NCBI GenBank assembly: GCA_015231705.1
Contig: JADGBC010000006.1
Location: 1 to 46,210, forward strand
Reading direction: 5' to 3'
Length of the DNA: 46,210 bases
Source of the DNA: Desulfamplus sp.
Lineage (GTDB): Bacteria; Desulfobacterota; Desulfobacteria; Desulfobacterales; Desulfobacteraceae
Shown: positions 9,889 to 18,941 of the stretch, one piece after another
Numbering within the stretch: position 1 is the stretch's first letter
Layout: every line of letters starts with the position of its first letter
Made by a program: the position numbers and the translations under genes
Notes under the pieces: generated by a model
The model's database searches: none
The model's input: only the letters and a program-made list of their open reading frames with translations
Told to the model about the DNA's origin: nothing

Positions 9889-9960
9889 CCTCAAAAGTAG
9901 TTTACACTTTTTTTGGAAAAATTCCCTGAAAATGGGAATGCGGTTAAAGAAAGTGTAAAC
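9889..9960 (+). repeat. Family-4 repeat with 11-bp perfect inverted ends
   Basis: GTTTACACTTT...AAAGTGTAAAC enclosing ATTCCC-TGAAAAT-GGGAAT. Confidence 0.82.
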
Positions 9961-9973
9961 CGGCAAATGAAGC

Positions 9974-11353
9974 ATGCCCAACATAGATGGAATATTCAAT
10001 ATGGCAGAGTCAGAACAGCGCAAATCTTATATTGAAAACAAGAAATTAACCCTTCTTGTTAATAATCTTGCATCCAATATGCCGGGAACTGTTATAAACA
10101 GCATTATTATATCTGCTGTACTTTGGACAATAATTCCATCCAGAAAGGTTTTTACATGGGCTTGTGCCAATATCTCTTTTGTTGTTATTCGTTATATAGG
10201 GCTTTGGCTATACCGCAAAGGGGTTAGAGCTGATGATGTTAATTTCTGGAAACAGCTGCTTCTATTTTCATTTCTGGTTTCAGGTCTTCTTTTTGGCTCT
10301 TGTGCCATCTTTCTTGTAGATCCTGCAAAACCTGAATATATTGTATTTTTATATTTTGTATTGGGTGGCATGGTTGCAGGAAGCCTTGGATCATATCATA
10401 ACCATCTCCCTGTTTTTTTTGTATATTCCAGTACAGTATTTATTGTTCCGACTATCGCTATTTACAACTTGAACACTGATATAACTACCAATATAACTTT
10501 TCTGGGACTTGTTTTTTACCTGCTGTCGTCTGTTAATGCCAGAAAAATGAACACTGACCTGAGTGAATCTCTGGCACTTCGTTATGATAACAACCTGCTT
10601 ATTAAAAACCTTCATCTGGAAAAAAAGAACACAGAGCTTCTCAATGCCCAGTTGATGGAGAAAAATCATGAGCTCAAATCTCTGACACGAATTGATCCTC
10701 TGACCGGTCTTAAGAACCGGCGCTACCTGTTTGAGGAGTTCACCCCGCAGAATACCAAAATGATGGAGAAAAAATGGCTTGAAATGCAGGGTAAAAACAA
10801 GCGCTCTCCATCAGATAGATATGGGTATGGTATCTTTATGCTGGATATTGATAAGTTCAAGCTGGTCAACGATAATTTTGGCCATGATTCGGGTGATATG
10901 GTTTTAAAGCAGTTCAGTTCAAGGCTTACTGAAAAGGTGAGAAATGATGATGTGGTTGCAAGGGTAGGGGGTGAAGAGTTCATTATTGTTCTTACAGATA
11001 CTGATGAAACATATCTGGATCAGTTTGCTGAAATAGTCAGAAGTCACATTGAGTCTTCCATTTTTAATATAACTCAGGGAAGAACTATAAATATAACTAC
11101 ATCCATAGGATTTGTATTCTATCCATTTTTTCATAATTTTCCAATGAGGATGAGTTTTGAACAGATGATCTCTCTTGCTGACAAAGGGCTTTATTATGCT
11201 AAACAGAATGGAAGGAATATCAGCGTAAGATTGTGCTGCACAGAGCATGAGAGCAATGATTCTGGACTTGTTGAACAAATCGCGTCAAATACAGCTAATG
11301 CAATTGAAAATGGGCTGATTTACTTTGAGATGTGCTCTGCCAAGCCTTCATAA
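9974..11353 (+). CDS. Membrane diguanylate cyclase (GGDEF); true start probably 10001
   Basis: Several N-terminal TM segments; DPLTGLKNRRYL, GYGIFMLDIDKFKLVND, RVGGEEF with RNDD I-site. Confidence 0.9.
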   Translation: MPNIDGIFNMAESEQRKSYIENKKLTLLVNNLASNMPGTVINSIIISAVLWTIIPSRKVFTWACANISFVVIRYIGLWLYRKGVRADDVNFWKQLLLFSFLVSGLLFGSCAIFLVDPAKPEYIVFLYFVLGGMVAGSLGSYHNHLPVFFVYSSTVFIVPTIAIYNLNTDITTNITFLGLVFYLLSSVNARKMNTDLSESLALRYDNNLLIKNLHLEKKNTELLNAQLMEKNHELKSLTRIDPLTGLKNRRYLFEEFTPQNTKMMEKKWLEMQGKNKRSPSDRYGYGIFMLDIDKFKLVNDNFGHDSGDMVLKQFSSRLTEKVRNDDVVARVGGEEFIIVLTDTDETYLDQFAEIVRSHIESSIFNITQGRTINITTSIGFVFYPFFHNFPMRMSFEQMISLADKGLYYAKQNGRNISVRLCCTEHESNDSGLVEQIASNTANAIENGLIYFEMCSAKPS

Positions 11354-11491
11354 AAAATATTGACCATAAGCAGCTTTGCTGTAATTTTTGTTGGATTGAA
11401 ATTCCTGAGCAAGAACAGGAAGGAGCTTGGATTGCATTATTGCTGGTTCCAAGTGCTAAATTTTTAAAAAATTGTTGAGGATTTAAGGTGT

Positions 11492-12340
11492 ATGAGTTCT
11501 TTTGAGGAGAACAGTAAAAAAAATGCCATTGAGTGGCATGCGAGGTATTCAGAGAAAAACATTAACATAACCTTTCTTGGTTCAGAAGAGCATTTTGCAA
11601 ATGTCATTGTTCCTGTTCACGACCTTCTGCCACAATATCGAGCAGGATTATCTGACACGATCCGTGGTGCCCTTTCCACCCTTGAAATACCTGTTGAACT
11701 CAAGCTATATGTTGCCAGTCAGTGTCCCCATTGCCCTGGTGTGATACGCTCTCTTATTCCTCTTGCAGCAGAGTTTGAAAAGATCCATTTGACGATCATT
11801 GATGGAACCATACACACTGAGCTTGCATCTTCGGACAGCATAATGTCAGTGCCATCTCTTATTCTGGATAACGGCTTTAGATGGACAGGCTCTGTTAATC
11901 CCGAAGAGGTTGCAGATATTATAGCCAACCGTGATCTGTCAAGTTTGAGCACATCTTCACTCAAATCGATACTAGAAGAGGGAAAAGCTCAGTGGATTGC
12001 CAGGCAGATGCTGGATTATAAAACAATGTTCCCTGGATTTACAGCACTCATTACCCATGAAACATGGTCAGTGAGGCTTGGTGCAATGGTTGTTATAGAG
12101 ACTATTGCGGAGAAATCTCCTGAACTTGCTTTGACTATTGCCCCTGAACTTCTTGGCCGTTTTAAAGATGTTGCTGATACTCCAACTCAAGGAGATATCC
12201 TGTATGCTCTGGGGGAGATTGGCGACAAATCTGTCAGAAAGGATATAATCCAATTGATGAACGATATAAGCCATCCTGAAGTTATGGAGGCGGCACAGGC
12301 GGCTGTTGAGTCCATTGAGTCAAGATCGGCAATCTCGTAA
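11492..12340 (+). CDS. Thioredoxin-fold protein with CPHC motif and C-terminal HEAT-like repeats
   Basis: LYVASQCPHCPGVIRSL, cis-Pro region SVPSLIL; C-terminal TWSVRLGAMVVIETIAEKSPELA and DILYALGEIGDKSVRKDIIQL. Confidence 0.75.
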   Translation: MSSFEENSKKNAIEWHARYSEKNINITFLGSEEHFANVIVPVHDLLPQYRAGLSDTIRGALSTLEIPVELKLYVASQCPHCPGVIRSLIPLAAEFEKIHLTIIDGTIHTELASSDSIMSVPSLILDNGFRWTGSVNPEEVADIIANRDLSSLSTSSLKSILEEGKAQWIARQMLDYKTMFPGFTALITHETWSVRLGAMVVIETIAEKSPELALTIAPELLGRFKDVADTPTQGDILYALGEIGDKSVRKDIIQLMNDISHPEVMEAAQAAVESIESRSAIS

Positions 12341-12471
12341 AAAATCATTTTCATCCTTATCTTTATGTCTCGTCAGTCATAAGTTGTCCAAATAACCACT
12401 ACATGCAGTGTTAGATTAGAATTTAACACTGAACATGTCGTATGGAAAATGAGAAGTTACGACTTACGAGT

Positions 12472-12565
12472 TTATGTGAGAGTCTCTTTAAACAGCCATT
12501 ATTATATGACTTTCATTTTTCGTTGTAGCCGAGAGCCAATACCTCGCTCCGGCCGTGCCGGTTAT
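12472..12565 (+). repeat. Family-1 element, copy F (long type)
   Basis: TTATGTGAGAGTC...GACTTTCATTTTTCGTTGTAGCCGAGAGCCAATACCTCGCTCCGGCCGTGCCGGTTAT. Confidence 0.9.
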
Positions 12566-13371
12566 CCCAGAGCGACGTCCAGAGTCATCATAATGGCAAA
12601 GCCAACCATGGCACCTATTGTTGCAGCATCACTGTGTTTGTCTGACTTGCCTTCTGGAATAAGCTCTTCTACCACAACATAGATCATGGCTCCTGCAGCA
12701 AAGGCAAGTGCGTATGGCAGAATAGGACGCATGCTCAGCACGGCATAGGCACCAATCACACCTGCAATAGGCTCAACAATACCGGACATCTGGCCATACC
12801 AGAATGCTTTGATTTTGGAGAAACCCTCTCTTCTTAAGGGGACAGATACAGCAGCTCCTTCGGGAAAATTTTGTATTCCGATACCTATAGCCAGGGCAAT
12901 GGCACCTGCCAGTGAGGCAGAAGGAAATCCTGATGCAGCCGCACCAAAGGCAACTCCAACAGCAAGACCTTCAGGAATGTTGTGCAGTGTAATTGCAAGT
13001 ACAAGCAGTACGCTTCTCTGCCAGCTTGTTTTCACACCTTCGGCATCAGAGGTTTTCATACCAGGGTGAAGATGTGGAAGTGTTTTATCGACCACCCATA
13101 AAAATAGCCCTCCGGCAAGAAAACCAATCAGGGGTGGAACCCAGGGAATCATTCCTATCTCTTCTGCCATAGCTATTGATGGTGACAGCAGAGACCAGAA
13201 ACTTGCGGCTATCATTACGCCAGAGGCAAACCCGAGCATACCGTTAAATACCTCTTTTTTGATTGTAGTAAAAAAAAACACCACAGACGCTCCCAATGCA
13301 GTTACACCCCATGTAAAACATGTACCCAAAAGTGCCTGTATAACCGGATCAATGCCTTTAAACCATTCCAT
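12562..13371 (-). CDS. ZIP family metal transporter
   Basis: [23 protein letters not shown] and [16 protein letters not shown] metal-binding TM motifs. Confidence 0.92.
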   Translation of the reverse strand: MEWFKGIDPVIQALLGTCFTWGVTALGASVVFFFTTIKKEVFNGMLGFASGVMIAASFWSLLSPSIAMAEEIGMIPWVPPLIGFLAGGLFLWVVDKTLPHLHPGMKTSDAEGVKTSWQRSVLLVLAITLHNIPEGLAVGVAFGAAASGFPSASLAGAIALAIGIGIQNFPEGAAVSVPLRREGFSKIKAFWYGQMSGIVEPIAGVIGAYAVLSMRPILPYALAFAAGAMIYVVVEELIPEGKSDKHSDAATIGAMVGFAIMMTLDVALG

Positions 13372-13494
13372 TTTTTTGCATTCCTTTCTTTAACTGTATT
13401 TATGTTAAAATTCATTAAACTGGCATGGTCGTTTGCTATAGGCTCTTTCAAATCATGAAAATTAGAATGCATTTTCAAGATAAAGATAGCGAAC

Positions 13495-15351
13495 TCATAC
13501 TTTAGCTCTCATTTGACGTGCCAGACTCCAGACCATAAAGGCAATTATTCCCACACCTGCAATCAGCACGCCCCATAGAATCCACTTTTTCCAGGGAAGG
13601 GGCGGCGGCGGTCTCTTTAGTGCTCTATCTCCACAAAGGATAATTGCCTCTCCATGAGTTGCATTGGCAATCTCTTTTCTGTCTATTGCCTTTAAAATCA
13701 TATCTGGTATTCCCTGATCTCCACTATTTTTCAACTCTTTTGCACTTCCATAAGCAAGGGTATAAGGCGGATTGCCTCGGGCCAAAAATAAAATCTCATG
13801 TGGCCTGAATCCTAATTTCAATACAGGCGGATAGGCAGCTCTATCCAGCCCTGCACCATCTTGGCTTACTTTAATACGCCATAGTCTGTCAGAAGTGGCC
13901 GGAAAGGTAAATTCTGGATTTGTAAGTTCGCTTCCCTCTTCTGGTCCAGAATATCCAGAAAGTCTGTTATTGTCTAAAAGTCTGTTTTCCTCTGAAAGTG
14001 TGGTGTGTCCTGTTTTTAGTGCGGATTTGTCTGTTCTTAGGGTATAAAAAACTCCTTCACACCGATATTGCCATTTGCTGTTGTGATCTGATGCTGACTC
14101 GACAGTTGCTCTGATAATACTGTTACTCTGGTTAAATTTAATCTGCACAGCATCTATCGGGAAAAAACCGCCAGAGTCAAAATTGATCTCCATCCGGCTG
14201 TTAGGGTTGAAACTGCCGCTGGAGATCTCTCTCCACTCTCTTTTTCTTTTTTTTGCATACTCAGATGATATGGCTGTAATTTTACTCAAAACAGCTCCAT
14301 TGGTTGAATCCTGTTCAGATGCAGGCCAGGAGAGGCGAAGATATCTATACTTTCCTGGATATTTAATTGTTGAACCTCCTGTTTCATAATTTTCAGGTTC
14401 AGCATGCTTTATTTCATAACCTTCCATCTCTGCACTATTGAAACCACTGGTTTCAGGATCAGTAGTTTTATAGGCTTCTCTATCTTCTTTGTAGGCTTCT
14501 CCATATTGGATGTTTATATGGTTTTTATAGATCAGGTTGCCCGCAAATTGAAGTTTTGCAAGGCTTTTTTCTGTTATATAGTCCCAATGTGTAAGATCAT
14601 TACTTCCCTGGAGAATGACATTTATAACAAAGTGGTCGCTTCCTCCATTCCATTCAAATTCAAGTGTATGCGGATATGGTTCTATTCTGCCCATATCCAT
14701 AAGGTATCCTGTAATATCTTGATTGGAGAATTTGTCTGTTTTGGCCGTGTCTTGCCCTGTGCCGTCTGTTTTTGCTGACCCATTCTGCTCTGCTGACCCA
14801 TTCTGCTCTGCTGACCCATTCTGCTTTCTTGATGAGTTGACACGGATAATCGTTCCATCGTCATTTTGTATGACGCTCATGAAAAGATTATCCTTATCCT
14901 CGTTTGTCCTCCTGTTTTCGTTGTAAAGAGGAAAAAAAGGCAGGTTGCTCTTTTTGTCAGGTCTTGCTCTCTGCTCATCAGGCAGAATTTCATCAGGAAC
15001 AGTATGACCTGATGTCTGTTGATAATTCGAGGTTTGTTGATGATCCCAGATTTCGTTATGATCCAAGGTTTGTTTATAACCTGATCTCTCTTTGCGATGC
15101 AAAAAATGGGGTACTATTTCTGCACTTGAGTTAAAAATACGGATATCTCCCATATCCTGACGCATAACCCCTTTATAAACAGCATCCGGAATCTCCATTT
15201 TGTAGATAGCCCTGTTGCCTGTTACATTCAGATTAAGGCCATATGCGAAATCTATAGGGACAAGGGATTGCGAATGGGCAGGCGGTGGTGTGATGGCAGA
15301 TCCGATGACTGTTAAGATTGCGATAATAGTCAGCATGATAATAGTCAGCAT
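13495..15351 (-). CDS. DUF3999-like secreted/membrane-anchored protein; start reassigned from 15462 to about 15351
   Basis: Signal-peptide-like MLTIIMLTIIAILTVIGSAI, C-terminal TM; the ORF-track N-terminus MINGHGRIWPPPTMKM is translated from a repeat element. Confidence 0.7.
   Translation of the reverse strand: MLTIIMLTIIAILTVIGSAITPPPAHSQSLVPIDFAYGLNLNVTGNRAIYKMEIPDAVYKGVMRQDMGDIRIFNSSAEIVPHFLHRKERSGYKQTLDHNEIWDHQQTSNYQQTSGHTVPDEILPDEQRARPDKKSNLPFFPLYNENRRTNEDKDNLFMSVIQNDDGTIIRVNSSRKQNGSAEQNGSAEQNGSAKTDGTGQDTAKTDKFSNQDITGYLMDMGRIEPYPHTLEFEWNGGSDHFVINVILQGSNDLTHWDYITEKSLAKLQFAGNLIYKNHINIQYGEAYKEDREAYKTTDPETSGFNSAEMEGYEIKHAEPENYETGGSTIKYPGKYRYLRLSWPASEQDSTNGAVLSKITAISSEYAKKRKREWREISSGSFNPNSRMEINFDSGGFFPIDAVQIKFNQSNSIIRATVESASDHNSKWQYRCEGVFYTLRTDKSALKTGHTTLSEENRLLDNNRLSGYSGPEEGSELTNPEFTFPATSDRLWRIKVSQDGAGLDRAAYPPVLKLGFRPHEILFLARGNPPYTLAYGSAKELKNSGDQGIPDMILKAIDRKEIANATHGEAIILCGDRALKRPPPPLPWKKWILWGVLIAGVGIIAFMVWSLARQMRAKV
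14773..14826. repeat. 18-bp in-frame tandem repeat (3 copies) inside the DUF3999-like gene
   Basis: TGCTGACCCATTCTGCTC repeated, last copy one base different; encodes (NGSAEQ)n. Confidence 0.92.
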
Positions 15352-15397
15352 GATTTGAATTGCCCTGGTTACTCTAAATACTCTTATGTATTTTACA

Positions 15398-15459
15398 ATG
15401 AAAATGCACGGTCTCATTTTCATTGTTGGGGGTGGCCAAATCCGGCCATGTCCGTTTAT
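15398..15459 (+). repeat. Family-1 element, copy C (GGTGGCC type)
   Basis: ATGAAAATGCACGGTCTCATTTTCATTGTTGGGGGTGGCCAAATCCGGCCATGTCCGTTTAT. Confidence 0.82.
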
Positions 15460-15460
15460 C

Positions 15461-15520
15461 ATGAAAATACCCCCTGATTTTCATAATTAGGGGTGTCCGC
15501 ATAATGGCCATGAAGGTTTA
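15461..15520 (+). repeat. Family-1 element, copy D (GGTGGCC type), head-to-tail with copy C
   Basis: ATGAAAATACCCCCTGATTTTCATAATTAGGGGTGTCCGCATAATGGCCATGAAGGTTTA. Confidence 0.82.
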
Positions 15521-15550
15521 ATTCAGTTATGGGTTCATAAATGATAGATC

Positions 15551-18500
15551 TCATTTAATCTCCTTTTGATTATCAGGTGGAAGAGGAGATATGTAGCCAA
15601 TAAGCAGCATCAGGCCACCTACCGCAAGAAACGAAATAATTCTTGCAACGGTTCTTATGCCTGAAAGATCAACAGTAAAGAGTTTTAATACAAGCAGTGC
15701 AAGCAGGAAAGCTCCGCAAAACCACATCTTTCGTCTGCCGGTTCTTGCTGCAAAGGCGGTTATAAAAAGAGCCATAACACCCCAGAGAATTGATATGGAA
15801 GCCTGAAAAACCACAGAATCGGCAAGATCATGCAGGTCAAAAGGAATATTAAAATAAAAATGGACAATACGACCTGTAACAAAGTTAAGCCAGATAAAAA
15901 CAAGAATTAACACGACAGCCTTCTTGTTTATTAGGTGGCTGACTTTATGCATCTTGTCTCTTTCTTTGTTTTGAGGATATGATGAGCTGCTCCATAGTGC
16001 TGAGGATTCTTTAGATGGATCTGAGGTTTTTTTGGAGGAATCTGAGGATTCTCTCAATGGTTCTGCGGATGCTCTCAATGGTTCTGAGGATTTAATGCTG
16101 TTTTTGGTGTAAGGCAGAGCAAACGTCCAGAAAGCAAGCACGATAAGGACAAAACATTGTGAGAGTTCAAGCGGGTTTATAAGAGGAATGTACGGCACAA
16201 ATAGAGGATCTCCATGATAGAAATTGCTCCTCAAAATCCACAATATCAAAAAAAATGTCAAAATTGTGATGCCTTTCCCGAAATAGTATTCTGCATGTTT
16301 TCCAACCGGCCATTTTAAAAGTTCCCCTTTATGGATAAGAAAGAGGATAAAAAGAGCCGGTACAACTCCCCAGCAGATTTTTGACCATACAAGTAAATGG
16401 TCATATGGAATAAGTGAGTAGTCAGATGGGTTTACGAACTGTTTGACAGCCCATGCCGTTTCATGTGAAAGGATAAAGATCAGAAGCCACATGGTCACAA
16501 GATGAGACCATGCAGTCAGCTTGAGTTTCAAATAGATAAATCTGGTTTCAGGGTCGGCAGTTTTTCCGCTTGTTATTTCATTCTTTTCGTTGTTGTTTTC
16601 ATTCTTTCCACTGGTTTGATCATTCAGATATTTGTCAAATTGCCACAAAAGACCATACTGAACTGCAAAAGATGCAATCCAGACCGCTGCTCCCCATTTG
16701 GCAAAAAGATGGGAGTTGCCATAAAGATCAAACAGTCCCAATGCAAGTGAGCATATCATCACAGGCAAAAAGAGCATCATTGCACAAAGAAGGTTCTTCC
16801 ACCTCAATCTGACGGAAATGACGGATAGAATATGGCAGCTTACGGCACAGTAAAGAAGAAATGCGAGATATTTATGTAAAGAGTAATATTTATCCAAAGC
16901 TGTAAAATGGTGGTCAATTTCATTTGCCCCGCCTCCAAACCACCAGACAAGCCCCCACACAAGAAGTGGAATGTGAAAATAGCTCTCCCAGATTCTGAGT
17001 TTTGTATTTATATATGATTTTTCTGTGGTCTCAAAGATTTGAGAAGCAGTATGAGTGCTCGGGGAGATGTTAGAAGAAATAGAACTGTTATCAGCACAGA
17101 AGTACGCATGGATATAATAAGATGAAAAGAGGCCGGCAATGCTTATAAATAGAGCTCCCAGATATATCTGGTTGAAAAAGATCATGCTTGATGAATGAAT
17201 GGTATGGGAATCTATACCAGAATAGTATTGATGTATAGAATTGTAATGGGAAAAAAGATCGCTAAAAGAGTGCGACATATAAAAGGGATGGTTGTGGTTG
17301 GCACAGATAAATGCGATACCTGCACCTAACTGGAGAAGTATGCCAAAGAGTCTGGCAAGCAAGCGATTCTGGCGAGTCCCTACCCAGATCATTGCAGCAC
17401 CCTCAAGAGCCCATGCACTTGATGTCCATCTGCCATCCAATGCAAGTGGAATGGCAAGGCTTCCAAAAACAACGCCCATTGCAAGAAATGCCTCGGTGAG
17501 CATTCTCATTCCCTCTACAAGGCGATTCCATAAAACTGTTGCCAAAATAATGTAAAATAGACCCAGACCCAGTGCACTTATTGCAAGTCCATACTCCATA
17601 TGTTCTACCAGAGTGCTTTGCAGCCCAAAGGCAACTACAGGAAGGCCAAATACTATAGGACCGTCAATAAATCCTTTGAGTTTAGGGGGTTGTTGATGTG
17701 CAAAAAGAACAGAGATGGTGACATAAAAAAGAAAAAAGAGGATCAGGAAGGGTTCTGTTGTTGAAAAAAAATCAAGGTTGTAATATTTGCTGCCCCACAA
17801 AGAACAGATGACAAAGGTAAAGGCAAATCCAACAAGGTTGAGTTCTCTCCACGCCTTGAACCATGCAATTCCAAGAACTCCACAGTTTAGAATGGCATAA
17901 TAGGAAAATAGCATCACATGGCTGCCTCTGCCGGTGGACATAAGCACTGGAGCGATAAATCCACCTATAATTCCTGATACAGCTAATGACTTTGCATCCT
18001 GCATAACAGCCAGAGCACCGGAAAAAGCAACTATCATTATCATAATTACAAGAGAGAAGGTAGTCGGCAGAAGGTGATACAGCTTTGATGCTGCAAAAAC
18101 AGTAAGATAGAGTATGCCTATACCGCCACCTTGAAGTACAAGTCCATAGTTTCTGGATACCTTGTTCTTCATTGACCAGCCTGTCATAAGCATGGCAAGT
18201 CCAGTTGCTGCAACAGCTATCAATCTGAACTCAATAGGAAACAGGTTGTGCTGGGCTGCGTATTTGAGCAAAAAAGAGACACCAAAAAAAATAACTATTA
18301 TGCCTGTCTTAAGAACCACATTGCCGGTTGTGAAAAAGGCTTTGATATAGTCAATAATGGCTTTTATATGATTTGAAAAGGTACTTTTTTTTCTCTCGTA
18401 TTGAGCATCTGTTATATTCTGAGTTTTTACATGTATATTCTGAGTCTTTACATGAATTTCATTTTCTTGAGGTTCTGGAGGATGTTTTTTCTGATCCGAA

Positions 18501-18829
18501 AAGCAGTGTTCAATGGCTGAAGGTGAGGGAGATTGAGTATGTGGTGCGGGTTGTTCTGATGCAGGTTGCTCTGATGTAGTTTGTTCTGGTGCAGGCTGTT
18601 CTGATGTAGTTTGTTCTGGTGTAGGCTGCTTTGATCCAGGTTGCTCCAGGGTGGCAATGCGTTTTCGCAAAGAGAGGATTTGAGCAAAAAAGAGACCAAG
18701 AACGAAACCAAAGATATGGTTGCCGGAATAGCGAGGGATCATACCGGCAAGGATGGCAAAAACAATACCCAGAAAGATATATCGCATAACAACCATTCCT
18801 GTTTTGTAATGTCGTTCAGGAATGGACAC
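15551..18829 (-). CDS. DUF2339-like polytopic membrane protein; true start probably ATG at 18787
   Basis: Very large many-TM protein, N-terminal coiled segment plus PEQ-rich linker, VLQGGGIGILYLTVFAASKLYHLLP; the GTG at 18829 lies inside a hairpin arm. Confidence 0.8.
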   Translation of the reverse strand: MSIPERHYKTGMVVMRYIFLGIVFAILAGMIPRYSGNHIFGFVLGLFFAQILSLRKRIATLEQPGSKQPTPEQTTSEQPAPEQTTSEQPASEQPAPHTQSPSPSAIEHCFSDQKKHPPEPQENEIHVKTQNIHVKTQNITDAQYERKKSTFSNHIKAIIDYIKAFFTTGNVVLKTGIIVIFFGVSFLLKYAAQHNLFPIEFRLIAVAATGLAMLMTGWSMKNKVSRNYGLVLQGGGIGILYLTVFAASKLYHLLPTTFSLVIMIMIVAFSGALAVMQDAKSLAVSGIIGGFIAPVLMSTGRGSHVMLFSYYAILNCGVLGIAWFKAWRELNLVGFAFTFVICSLWGSKYYNLDFFSTTEPFLILFFLFYVTISVLFAHQQPPKLKGFIDGPIVFGLPVVAFGLQSTLVEHMEYGLAISALGLGLFYIILATVLWNRLVEGMRMLTEAFLAMGVVFGSLAIPLALDGRWTSSAWALEGAAMIWVGTRQNRLLARLFGILLQLGAGIAFICANHNHPFYMSHSFSDLFSHYNSIHQYYSGIDSHTIHSSSMIFFNQIYLGALFISIAGLFSSYYIHAYFCADNSSISSNISPSTHTASQIFETTEKSYINTKLRIWESYFHIPLLVWGLVWWFGGGANEIDHHFTALDKYYSLHKYLAFLLYCAVSCHILSVISVRLRWKNLLCAMMLFLPVMICSLALGLFDLYGNSHLFAKWGAAVWIASFAVQYGLLWQFDKYLNDQTSGKNENNNEKNEITSGKTADPETRFIYLKLKLTAWSHLVTMWLLIFILSHETAWAVKQFVNPSDYSLIPYDHLLVWSKICWGVVPALFILFLIHKGELLKWPVGKHAEYYFGKGITILTFFLILWILRSNFYHGDPLFVPYIPLINPLELSQCFVLIVLAFWTFALPYTKNSIKSSEPLRASAEPLRESSDSSKKTSDPSKESSALWSSSSYPQNKERDKMHKVSHLINKKAVVLILVFIWLNFVTGRIVHFYFNIPFDLHDLADSVVFQASISILWGVMALFITAFAARTGRRKMWFCGAFLLALLVLKLFTVDLSGIRTVARIISFLAVGGLMLLIGYISPLPPDNQKEIK

Positions 18830-18941
18830 GGTGCATCAATCAATACTTTTCAATCAACATACCGTGTCCCTATTTTATAAGACTGCTGTTTATTTTTCCA
18901 ACAGCATGTCCGCGAATTAAATGATTTATCGTGATGAGGTT

